A DNA stretch of 64,000 nucleotides from Plectrocnemia conspersa (taxonomy: Eukaryota > Arthropoda > Insecta > Trichoptera > Polycentropodidae). The DNA is taken from positions 1,114,532 through 1,178,531 of the forward strand of contig VTFK01000032.1 in NCBI GenBank assembly GCA_009617715.1, read 5' to 3'. Position 1 is the first letter of the stretch, and every line of letters starts with the position of its first letter. Positions 1 through 25,569 of this stretch are shown here, piece by piece. Under the pieces are notes generated by a model. It made no database searches. It saw nothing but the letters and a program-made list of their open reading frames with translations, and was not told the origin of the DNA. The position numbers and the translations under genes were made by a program.

Positions 1-399
1 AGATACTAATTCCATATGTCGTGACGAATTTTAGTGTCGTTTTTAAGATTGAATCTTATATAACATCTGTACTTTTCGAAACTTTGGTGTATTTTAGCTT
101 CAAACACTTTTTAATACAAGCTAGGGATGTCATTTAAGGGGGTGGAACAGGTGGGGGGATTTGCCTCCCCTTTAATTTGTCCAGAAAAATGCATGTATAT
201 TTAATAAAGTACTATTAAATGAAATCGTTATATTAAAAAAAGGACCACTGACTGCCCCGCTTGGAAAAAGCTGAAATAACGTCCCTGAATATGCTTAAAA
301 AATATAAGTTCTCTAAATTCTGATTTAAACCGGAAATTCTCGGGTTATCCTTCAAAGAAAATCTAAAAAAAATAGTATTGAATCTATCCCAAAAATATG

Positions 400-935
400 T
401 CATTTTTAGGAAATTCATATTAAAATATATTTTTACTAGTGAAAATATAATTGATCTGACAGGTGTAAAATTATATGATCTCAGATTTTCCATTCGTAGT
501 AATACATACGTTTACATTCTTATCATTATTTATTTCATGCGATGTATAAATGTTGCAGTGAATATGTATTTTTCGGCGAAGTTATATTTTCACTGGTGAA
601 ATCCAAATACATTTTCACTAATAGATATATGTATATATATATATATATCACTACTAGCGAAAATAATATTTAACTGATGAGCGCTAGTGAAATTAAATGC
701 TGCACTAAAATGTCTATGAAACTCATTTGCTATTCAAACCCAAACCTAACCTACTGAAAGTTTTGAAACTAATCAGTCTTTGAACTTTCATTAGATCAAC
801 TCCAAAATATAAACTAAGCCAACTCAACACTCATGGGAAAATAAGCAGAAGAAGAAGTATAAACAGACGTCATATCTCCATTGTTTTTTCTACAATTCCA
901 TTTTACACTATGTTTTAAAAATATTAGTGAATCGT
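400..935 (+). repeat. Dispersed repeat A, copy 1
   Basis: Colinear with 14530-15050: TTACACTATGTTTTAAAAAT, TCAAACCCAAACCTAACCTA, AACTTTCATTAG, ACTAAGCCAA, CTCATGGG and ATGTCTATGAAACTCA recur in order. No coding sequence. The CCTAACCT stretch is short and internal, so not a telomere. Confidence 0.75.
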
Positions 936-1905
936 CTATATTATATTCAAGAGCCTTGATTGTTGCCTGCAGAATAAAAATTGCGTCTCTTATACTCATC
1001 TGACACCTATCCAAGGCTATGATCACACAGGTAGGTACCTCGCTTGGTGCTTAGAGCTATGCTATGAGCTAGATGACATATCCTAACAAACTGACGCACA
1101 CTAAATTTAAATGTTTCCTGCTTCATCCTCAAATAACTAAAAAAAAAACCTTCATTGTAATTCCTAAATTCTCTGTAGAGAAATTGAAACTCTCCAAAAG
1201 TATTTCTAGGTGAATTGAAATCATGCACCCAACTTTCGAAATTTTAAACTTGAATTCTCTGTGAGAAGTAGCTTTCTGGTTAGTTTTGAGAGTGACATTG
1301 TTGTTACATGACTTGACCGTTCCTAAATTTTTATTTTTTATATATATTTAATAATTTATGTTTTTAACACTACGTTACTCATTGGCATCCAAAAGTTTTC
1401 TGTTTTACGCTTAACAATCACTAATAGTTTCATTAAATGATAACTAGACCAGTTCGAAGAGCTTAGTTCTCTTCAGCTGTCTTTTCAAGTTGTCTAAATT
1501 AAGGAGCTTGCTGCCTCGTTAGTGATGTGCTGTTGGAGCCCCACTGCATGATTGTTTAGCAGCAAAATGTTTTATAGCACTGGCGACGTATGTCTCTATC
1601 GCGAACATACCACGGGATCATTCACGACGTTTCGTAGCACTTTATTTTTAATAATTTTAACATGGCACTATTTAGTGCAAACTGGTTTTAAGATTTGGTT
1701 GTATATATTGATTGTATATTGTTTAGAGTTTCTTCCCATAAGCCAATATAGCTTTCTATATTTTATTTCAAGTGACTGCTCTCTAATGTCAACTGAATTT
1801 GTACCTAAGCATGTAGCGTGCAATATGGCAATATGTGTTTCTAGTAAATAAGCTTAGCACTTCGGTGTAGCCTTGGCCATTGTTTAGAAAATTCCATTTA
1901 TTTGC

Positions 1906-1998
1906 AAATTTTTCAGAAATCTTGATTCAGCCCTCTGTTGATGAAAGTACCTGTAATAATAGTAACACTTATAATCAAATGACAAATGTGATCTTGTA
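1906..1998 (+). CDS. Possible penultimate exon of the same plus-strand gene
   Basis: The segment lies between an acceptor (tttgcaaatttttcag) and a donor (ATCTT|GTAAGT). One frame is open and reads ILIQPSVDESTCNNSN and on to TNVIL. The phase at the donor (2 nt) does not match the phase-0 start of the 2032 exon, so either a different site is used or this is not coding. Listed as weak. Confidence 0.25.
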
Positions 1999-2031
1999 AG
2001 TATAATATAGTTCATATATTTTTTGTTTTAG

Positions 2032-2355
2032 GAGGTGCCTAATGTCGTGAACAATAATTCCGAGTCACAAGTAGCAACGGGTATCATCTCGAACTTGCAA
2101 TCGTCTAAACAAGGCTTGAAACGTAAAATAGAAGAGGAACTTTTAGATCGAGCAATAACAGTATTAGAGAAAACTCAAGATGACGCTGCCATCTTCGGTA
2201 ATTTCGTGACAGGTGCTATACGAAATTTGAGGACAGATCTGCGGAAGAGGCAGCTTAGGTATCATATCCAACGTCTTATTCTTAAAATTGACGAGCTGGA
2301 TGAATCTGATCAGAAATCGCATCCTTCTACTCTTGGTACTGCAAACAAGAAATAA
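2032..2355 (+). CDS. 3'-terminal coding exon of a gene with a BESS-like motif
   Basis: A strong acceptor (ttttttgttttag) ends at 2031, and an in-frame TAG sits exactly there, so the frame must be entered by splicing. The exon reads EVPNVVNNNSESQ and ends at TAA 2353-2355 (107 codons). Its middle, from DDAAIFGNFVTGAIRNL to RYHIQRLILKID, has the D-x(3)-F-x(3)-V ... I-R-x-L ... I-x-x-L-I pattern of the BESS motif, a protein-interaction motif at the C-terminus of many insect MADF-domain regulators. AATAAA at 2403-2408 makes a short 3'UTR. The upstream exons, and any MADF domain, lie before 2 kb or outside the window. The BESS assignment is by pattern only. Confidence 0.6.
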   Translation, partial: EVPNVVNNNSESQVATGIISNLQSSKQGLKRKIEEELLDRAITVLEKTQDDAAIFGNFVTGAIRNLRTDLRKRQLRYHIQRLILKIDELDESDQKSHPSTLGTANKK

Positions 2356-2402
2356 AGAAAATCAGATGTCTTACTGTAACTCAATTTTTCATTTTTCATT
2401 TT

Positions 2403-2408
2403 AATAAA
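2403..2408 (+). promoter_or_regulatory. PolyA signal AATAAA
   Basis: A canonical AATAAA lies 48 bp after the TAA of the BESS-like exon, followed by T-rich DNA (aaaattttgtcag). It supports this being a true 3' end. Confidence 0.6.
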
Positions 2409-2799
2409 TACTTTGAATACAAAATTTTGTCAGTTATTTATGTACGTATTAGTACTCGACCTACTCACCTCCATGTAATCCTTTTTCAGTATCTGTATAG
2501 TTTCACAACTCTGGTTTTATTTTTGAAATTGTTTGAGCTGGTATTCGAAACAGGAACGAGAACGAACAATACGAATCTCCTGAAACAAAAATGGTATTTT
2601 AATTATTATTATTTATATATTATAGTTTCTAACTTTTACATAATAGTACTAGTCATTTGCGTAGAATTGAATACAAAATAAAAAAATGTTCTACTTGAAT
2701 GTACGTTTTACCAAAAATTGCTCGTCATCGACATGAGTGTCAGTGCCGTCGTGTATACTAACCTCAAAACTGATGTAATAAAATCTTACCTACCTTGTT

Positions 2800-2890
2800 T
2801 CGCAACAGATCAGACCGGAGCAAACGGTGGCTCGCGGGCCGAATCCAGCCCTCGACGAAATTCTATTCGGCCCACGAAGCATTTTGGAAA
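2800..2890. repeat. Possible hAT-type MITE end
   Basis: CAAACGGTGGCTCGCGGGCC, GAATCCAGCCC and TTCGGCCCACGAAG resemble the common CGGCTCGCGGGCC ends of non-autonomous hAT elements. The opposite end was not found. Confidence 0.35.
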
Positions 2891-3544
2891 TTACTTTAAT
2901 TTTTAAAAATATGTAAGTATGTATAATAATAAAAAAAAAACATTTGAGATGATTTTGTGACCGTGTCATGCCAAAATGTTACTTACGTCATAAAATAGCG
3001 CCAACGAGAAAGCATTTACAAATTAAATGAATATTCGGAGAAGTTCTGCTAATTTTACGACCCATATTACAGGTAGGTACTGGTGAAACAATACAATATT
3101 TTCGCCGACAAACCTGTGTTTGTCGGATTTTTACAAATGAAAAAGAGGACACGACTTGATTAAGAAAAAAAAATCGTAAAAAAAAAAATAACATGTTATT
3201 CATTTCAGCAATAATACACTACAATAGGGTAAATGCACAATAAAAACATTTGTAAAGTTTTATCGTATTCTATCCTATTCTTGAAACTCGCATTAAGATC
3301 TGTTACCAAAAATGGTCATTCATCAATAAGGATAAACTAGACAATCTTGTGATCTCATAAAGGCCCTCTTTACTACTAGAAAAAAATAGGGTTTCCCATA
3401 AATATCACGCAACGATTCTCTGGTGTATTGAATGAATATTTCTTTGTTACGAAACGGTCACGGAAAGCAATATATCACCGGAAGACAAACAGCACCGTTA
3501 GGCTAAAACATTCCCGTTGCACAATCCGACCTCAGAGATACATA

Positions 3545-5041
3545 CCGTCTTTTTCCGAAAATAAGACACTGTCTTACTTTCTTTTTTGGTCCAAAATACG
3601 CGCTAGGGCTTATTTTCAGGGGAGGGCAAAAATAAAAGTATATTTATATATTTTTATTTAATATTTATTTATTTTACACAGAATACAGAAATTTAAATTT
3701 ATTTAATTACAGTCATGTCATCTTATTCTGGAACATCGTCATAAATGATCAAATTCTGAAGTCTGTTCTGATTTTCTTCCAAATTCATTTCCTGTTGAAT
3801 CATTGGTCCGAATCTCTCATGTCTTGCAATATAGCTATCGTTAAATGAATACTTTTTGTCTAAGTAGCCTGTTCGTAGTGCATTGGAAACACAAACAATT
3901 TTGTCCCATGAATTTTTTACCCAATTCACAACTTCTTGTAAGCCTGGTTTTACAAAATTACCTCGATGATTTCTCACCATTCTGTTTTCAATATATTCAT
4001 TGATTTCCATCCGCAAATGATCCTTGAATGGCTTGTTTATTGCAATGTCAAGTGTCTGGAGGTAAGCAGTCATTCCTGCCGGAATCATTATTTGATCGAT
4101 CTTCCTCTCAGCAAGAAAGTTTTTTCATGTCTTTAGCGCGGTGTGTACTGGCTGAATCCCAAACTAGTAAACCTCTATTTTGACCCTCAACAGTGGTGGC
4201 AGCATAAAATCAACCCACTTTCTTATAACTGCTTGGGTGCACCAGGCTTTTTCACTTTCAATGACATAAATTCCTGAAATGCGTTTAATCTGGTCTTTTT
4301 TACCTTTAGTGATTAAAAATGGCGATACTTTCTTGCCATCTAGACGAATCGCCAAAATACAGGTAACACGTGCACTATCGTAACCGGTAGAAGGAACGTA
4401 AATTGACGAGGAAGCCTTGTGGTGAACCGTCGTTTGAACTCCTTGGCCTAGGAATACCGCGGTCCCATCCATAGCAAGCATGTTGGAGAGTTGGTATTTC
4501 GAAAAATCGATGCCATCAACAAAAAAGCTTAAACGCAAGTGCACGTTTAACAACTTCATTGTCTTCCAGCTTAAACATTGTTGTTGATCTCCTTAGAGAC
4601 AGTTCATGTCGTTGAAGGAAGTTGTCCATCCAGTGTGACGATGCTTTAAATTCTTCTGTGGATATATTAAATTCAATTGCTGTTTCAAGAGCAAACTTTT
4701 GAATATCAGCCCTGCGCACAACCAAAGCCATTGCTCTCCTGTCGGCAATCCATTCCCAGATGCATTCTTCCAACTCAGAAAATAACGGCTGCCGACCTGA
4801 TCCAATTCTGCGTTTTTTCTCATTTCAAGCAATATTTTGTTTCAAACATTTCTCTGAAATACGAGTAGGTATTAGGGCAGCTAAACATACTTAATAAATC
4901 AACAGCATTTTTTAACGAATTTTTTTTTTCACATTATTTTAACTAGGGCTTATTTTCGGGGGAGGGCTTATATTCCAAAAACTCCTGAAAATCACGCTAG
5001 GGCTTATTTTCGGAGGATGTCTTATTTTCGGAAAAAGACGG
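3545..5041 (-). mobile_element. Pogo-type DNA transposon, copy 1 (internally deleted)
   Basis: Terminal inverted repeats start CCGTCTTTTTCCGAAAATAA and end with its reverse complement, flanked by TA on both sides (3543-3544 and 5042-5043), the target duplication of the Tc1/mariner/pogo superfamily. The minus strand carries pieces of a transposase with a DDE_1 (pogo/Tigger-type) core. Compared with copy 2 at 17.5 kb, about 380 bp covering the N-terminal HTH start are missing near 4827. The two copies look nearly identical elsewhere, so their insertion is probably recent on the scale of the other repeats here. Confidence 0.92.
3723..4827 (-). pseudogene. Pogo-type transposase pseudogene, copy 1
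   Basis: Open pieces at 4832-4516, 4559-4164 and 4088-3723 follow one another in different frames. Recognisable motifs: LAMDGTAVFLG (first catalytic Asp kept, but the following Glu seen in copy 2 is Gly), VLWDSA-like second Asp region broken near 4130, and MTAYLQTLDIAINKPF with the third Asp. The N-terminus is absent, so this copy cannot make a working enzyme. Confidence 0.88.
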
Positions 5042-6299
5042 TATCTATCAAGCAAATGGCAGTTTCTAAAGGCGTATACATATTTTGTTCTAAGAAGCGA
5101 GTACAACGATTGGCTGGATGATTGTGATTGGTCAGTGAGCTTTGCAGCCCTGAATACATAGGGCTGGTCTCCAATGAGGACCAGGCAGACACTCGAAGGA
5201 GAAATTTCGGCCCGCCCGCGGGCAACATGCGATCATGGACGCTCACATACTAAGAAGGATTCCACCATACAAACACCAATACAGAAAGTGATTAACCTCC
5301 GCTATACTGTCTCTGCCAAACCAATCAGAATTCTAAGGATCTTTCGCTGACTTTATCCCTCCGCCAGTTTCTCCACCACCGCTCGGAGAATAACGATCTC
5401 GCCAATCATAGTTTGTCGCAATATGTAAATCTAACTAATAAAATTCTCACTAGTTTTCATCTGCGTCTTACTGGCTGCGAGGTCACACCCCAAGGGGTTA
5501 AAACTAATTGTAGAACACGCTCTATCTATAGCTAGGGTTATCAGGCATCCTGGTATTTCGGAATTGTCCCGAATTATGATCCCGGCGTCCCGAAGGGACC
5601 TTTCGGGACAGCCAACAGAAGAAAAAATCATAGATTAGCTTAATAAGTATGCCACTTTTTCAATGGAAAGAGATAGAATAAGTTACGTTTTATTAGCGTT
5701 TATGTGGTTTGATCCACATTGACTTTCAATCCTCGTACATAATACTAAATATGTATAATATGTTTAAATCAATGGAAAATACTTTTGTAGCGCATGTGGT
5801 TTTTGAGGGCTACGTAATTAAAACGACCTTTTTGGAGAGGTGGCGGGGATGCGGGGTGTTAGACCGTAGTCAAGGTGAGAGAGGGGAAGAATGTATATAT
5901 TACGAGTTGTTAAAAAACCACCCGCTTCACAAGTTGAGCGGTGTTGTGGCAACACTGGGAACTGTCAGAACGCCGCCACACTTTTATCATTTCGACCATA
6001 TTTTTTATTTTATATGAATTATTTCAATTATATTTTATGATTAATCATTGTAAGCTCTTAAACTTCAAAAAATAACATTATACACGCATTCGATAGTGAT
6101 CCTTGTGTATTTTGTTTATTTATGTACATAGTAACCATTGTCTAAGATCATGCGTCTCCAAGGAAATTCAAAATAATTAAATTCTTTTTTCTGATTGGTC
6201 GGAACAAAAGAGAACAACGGTTATGCAATAATAGGCTTTATGTATATGTAAATAAATACTATTATTCCATAGCAGATAGCTATTAACATTTTTTTATAA
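5042..6299. other. No gene seen
   Basis: GC-richer to about 5.6 kb with small inverted repeats (CAGCCCT ... AGGGCTG at 5143-5164), then AT-rich. The 102-codon frame at 5709-6017 has no recognisable motif and ordinary flanks. Confidence 0.6.
5540..5640. repeat. GC-richer repeat-like block
   Basis: TTATCAGGCATCCTGGTATT, CGGAATTGTCCCGAATTATG, TCCCGAAGGGACCTTTCGGG: nested CCCGAA/TTCGGG inverted motifs, as in non-autonomous DNA elements. Family unknown. Confidence 0.35.
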
Positions 6300-6690
6300 A
6301 TAATAATTAAATTATTAGCTCCACTACCTCCTCACCTATTCTATACTCCTGGTAGATTATGACAAAAAACCCGTACAAAAACTAATTTGAAGCGGTTTTT
6401 CTTTCTGAATATGCTTTGACGACTCTTGAGGTGCATAATTTGCAGAAATCGAAAAAAAAATAGTTTACCTAATAATTAAAATAATAAATTAATTATCAGC
6501 TACCTTCTCACTCATATGCACTCCTGGTAGATTTTGATAAAAAAAAAACGTACAAAACCGTCTCGTGTGTCACAAAATCGTAGTTTGACGCGATACTTTT
6601 TTAGCATATGCTTCGACGCTACTTTTGTGATTACAGGAATTAAGAAAAAACTTTTTTTGCAATAATTAAAACAATAAATTAAATGTCTGC
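6300..6690. repeat. Imperfect tandem duplication (unit about 185 bp)
   Basis: AATTATTAGCTCCACTACCT, ACTCCTGGTAGATTATGA, GTACAAAA and ATATGCTTTGACG recur as AATTATCAGCTACCTTCTCA, ACTCCTGGTAGATTTTGA, GTACAAAA and ATATGCTTCGACG, each unit ending in AATAATTAAAA(T/C)AATAAATTAA. Confidence 0.75.
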
Positions 6691-6699
6691 TTCAAGGAC

Positions 6700-8040
6700 C
6701 GACTAATGAGATATCCGCTAATGAACGTGTTGCCATTTGCCGCCGTAATGTCAGTGTTACCAGAGTGCCACTTAATTTTTGGCATAATGAATAAATAGTT
6801 TCACAATATTTAATTTATCATAAAATCAATTTAACTTAAAAGTAATATTTTAAGTTGAAAGTTAAGTTAAACAGCAACGTGCTACTGCAATAGGTGAAGA
6901 TAAGAGACATAATAAAAAACATTTGTAATAACGGGATGAATAAGAGCAATTATAATGAATACATAATGAGTCACAAGCAGTGTTTTTGTGGTCTAAAACA
7001 TTTTTATGTCTATTATATTTAATTTACGTTATTGCATAAATAAAGTAGTGAGTTTAGTAGTGAGCGTTTCTCAGAAAAATCTCATAGTATTTTTTTATTA
7101 TTATTATTTTTTACTTTAACTGTATTTTGTATTTATTTCCGGATTTATACATAATTTATTCTCTTAGTCTTGTCTGTATCTCTGTTTTTTCAGTATCTGT
7201 CCTTATTAAAAACTTATTATGATTTGTCATTATATGTATAATTCATATTATAGCATTACCGGTATTGACTGGGTTTTTTCTCGGTAGTACCGTTATTTGA
7301 AATCTCGGTTTTATTGCAATCCCAGGAGTTTCGTCCCATTAGCAACTATAACCCTTACCTAATCGAGCTTCGCTTCGGTATACTGCGTCGACTGATGCTA
7401 GACCCGATCTCCTACCTAGGTTGTCGCGAGTGCCGGTCACATACATTTTTTACTATACGATTGGATATTTAAAATAAAATAATTTATTTAGCCACCATTA
7501 AATTAAATGAGTACATCGAGAAAGGGATACAATGTAGAAATAAAACAAACTAGTTCACATTTGGCAACTGTAAAATTATTTTATTCAATGGCGTACATGT
7601 AGATTCATGAAAAATGTTACAAATTGGCATTATATGTATGTATATATCATTATTTAAATATTCATATATATCATTCGTAATACTGCAAATTACGTTCGTG
7701 CCCATATTGTCATACGAAACGTCGTCGTCTCATACATACACATTTTTATTATTACGTTACATAGATACGGTATTATATTTTTAAAATCCCATCCATTTTT
7801 AGGAATATATATATATATATATACATATTCCTAATCCATCAAACTCGAAAATAACAAACAGTCTGAATAACGCTATATTTCAACAGTTTATGTGTTTAAA
7901 CGTACAATATTATCTTAAAAATGTGTAAAAAGTGTAATGCCCTCTTAAAAACGTCCATCACAATTTTAAAATGTGTTATTTGTTTAATTCATAGATACAT
8001 ATAAATATTATATTATTTTAACATCTACGCGCTTTATGAA
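6700..8040. other. AT-rich, no gene seen
   Basis: Contains CCGACTAATGAGATATCC near 6702, related to the ACTAATGAG motif of the 8.1-kb palindrome, and a GC-richer patch at 7320-7440. Otherwise low-complexity AT-rich DNA. Confidence 0.6.
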
Positions 8041-8287
8041 ACTGTTAAAATATATTAAACAATAAATTGATACTCAATGTTTTGATTTTAACAGGAAATT
8101 ACGATAAAATCAGGACCGCATTATCATACATTTTTAAAGAATAAACCGACTAATGAGCCCGAAATCAGGGCTCATTAGTGGATTCATTCTTAAAAAATGT
8201 ATGACAAATGCGGCCCTGATTTTAGCCTAATATCCCATTAAAATACAGACATTGAATTTGAATTTATTGTTTAATATATTTTAACTA
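8041..8287. repeat. Palindrome of about 250 bp
   Basis: Left arm 8041-8162 and right arm 8166-8287: TTAAAATATATTAAACAATA, CATACATTTTT, CCGCAT and ACTAATGAGCCC on the left pair with GGGCTCATTAGT, ATGCGG, AAAAATGTATG and TATTGTTTAATATATTTTAA on the right. The spacer is about 3 bp. Related ACTAATGAGCC motifs continue at 8285 and 8309. It lies about 1.5 kb past the CG3556-like stop codon. Confidence 0.85.
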
Positions 8288-8654
8288 ATGAGCCTTGATG
8301 ATAAACCAACTAATGAGCCCTGATCCTGAACAGCTTATTAAATACTCTATTTAACGCTATTTTATCGTGTCTTTTTATTATATTATGCAGCCTAGCATAC
8401 TGACACTAACTAGCAAAAATTTAAAAGATCATCACTATTGCCTTCAAGTATTTTTATCTTTAATTACAGTAACGAAAAATAACTGCGTTACATTGTCGAA
8501 AACATGAAACGATCAGTAGTAGCGGGTTCATACTAAAATTAAACGCTACTGTTTATTAATATTAAATTTTAACAACCAGATTTTTAACAGTAATTTGAGC
8601 GTAATTGCTTTTAAGTTGTAGATAAGTTTTTTTATAGTTTAACAATATAGCACA

Positions 8655-9170
8655 CGTTTAAAACCAGGGCCTTATCTACGTAGTAAATATTTTAAGGCAT
8701 TTTTTTATACAGTGACCAAAACGAGGCCCTGGTGTAATTTAATAAATATATGAACGACGTTTCTCAAAGTTAATAAATTCAAATATATAATTTTGAGTCA
8801 TAAATAATGGAGATCTACTATAGTTTTTAACTACAACATTTAAACACGTGAGATGTAATGATAAAAGTAAAATATTGTCGATTAGTTTGGCTTAGATAAT
8901 AATACAATATTTTATATAATAATGGCGAAAATGCGTGACAGACTTAAATAAACTTTAAATGCGGCCCTGGTTTACTTAGCTCACCACAACTGCCGCTTTT
9001 CAATAAATATATACAAATCACATTATCTGATTTATTTTTAGAATTTCGCAACCGTATTTGTACATCACATTATGATATGAATAATTTTCGATCGAGTCAA
9101 AAATAAATTTAATAAAAAAATAATATAAAATGCACACAGCGATAGTGACTATATAAACCAGGGCCGCACT
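8655..9170. repeat. Array of ACCAGGGCC / GGCCCTGGT motifs
   Basis: AAACCAGGGCCTT at 8662, GAGGCCCTGGTG at 8722, ATGCGGCCCTGGTTTA at 8960 and TAAACCAGGGCCGCA at 9154 form inverted pairs. The palindrome at 8.04-8.29 kb carries the same motif (CAGGACCGCAT and TGCGGCCCTGA). The motif stands out as GC-rich islands in AT-rich DNA. Confidence 0.75.
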
Positions 9171-9795
9171 TTCCCCACAGATAAAAACATATTAAATTCA
9201 GTTAACATTAAAGTATTTTGCACGTATTAAGTTGCTAATTAGTGTTTCTTAAATCGCTAAGGGCCAATCTAGTATTCAATAATTAGCGTTTCATCTACTT
9301 TATTATATTTTTTTTATAAAATGGTTGGTTATTTCACTGTTTATTAACAATTAACGCTACACAGAAACTATTCATGTAAACAATATAAATGAAAATAAAC
9401 TTTTGTATTTGTATATAAAAGACACGTGAGTTATTCATTATGTATTATATAAATGCATCATTCAGACTCATCGTAATAACCACCACAGACACACTTTTTA
9501 ATTTAAATAATTAATTACACACGTTATGTTATATAGTGATATGAGAAACAATTACATTGCGATTCGTCTCTAAAGTTAAATCGTCAATGCATATTAATTT
9601 TTTTATACACAGTTATTTTTTTATGTTGTGTAAAGTGAAGTCGGTTTTGTAAGCATCTTTACTTTTTTATGGACTTTAACTTTTAAATTTAATTGTAAAG
9701 ATACTTCGCCGATTTTAAATAACTTAGCGAAACTACAGTCATCTTGAGTTATGGATTTAGTTGCAGTTTAATCCATTGTACCGATTGCAGGTCGT
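9171..9795 (-). other. Probable 3'UTR of the CG3556-like gene
   Basis: It directly follows the stop codon. A loose inverted pair (GCATCTTTAC and GTAAAGATAC near 9651 and 9696) could form a hairpin. The true 3' end is not determined. Confidence 0.45.
9299..9304 (-). promoter_or_regulatory. Candidate polyA signal of the CG3556-like gene
   Basis: Reading the minus strand from the stop at 9796, AATAAA occurs near 9340 and again at 9304-9299. In AT-rich DNA this has weak weight; the true 3' end could lie further on, which would place the CCAGGGCC hairpins inside the 3'UTR. Confidence 0.25.
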
Positions 9796-25539
<15,744 letters not shown>

Positions 25540-25569
25540 TTGTCCCGTCGGAAAAAGCCGCTTTCCAAC

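Noticed and set aside
750..760. CCTAACCT words as insect telomere repeats (TTAGG)n
   Set aside because: Only two units, inside dispersed repeat A that also occurs at 14.87 kb.
1552..1851. 99-codon plus frame before the BESS-like exon
   Set aside because: Hydrophobic AT-driven composition, no motif and no supporting splice sites in phase with the next exon.
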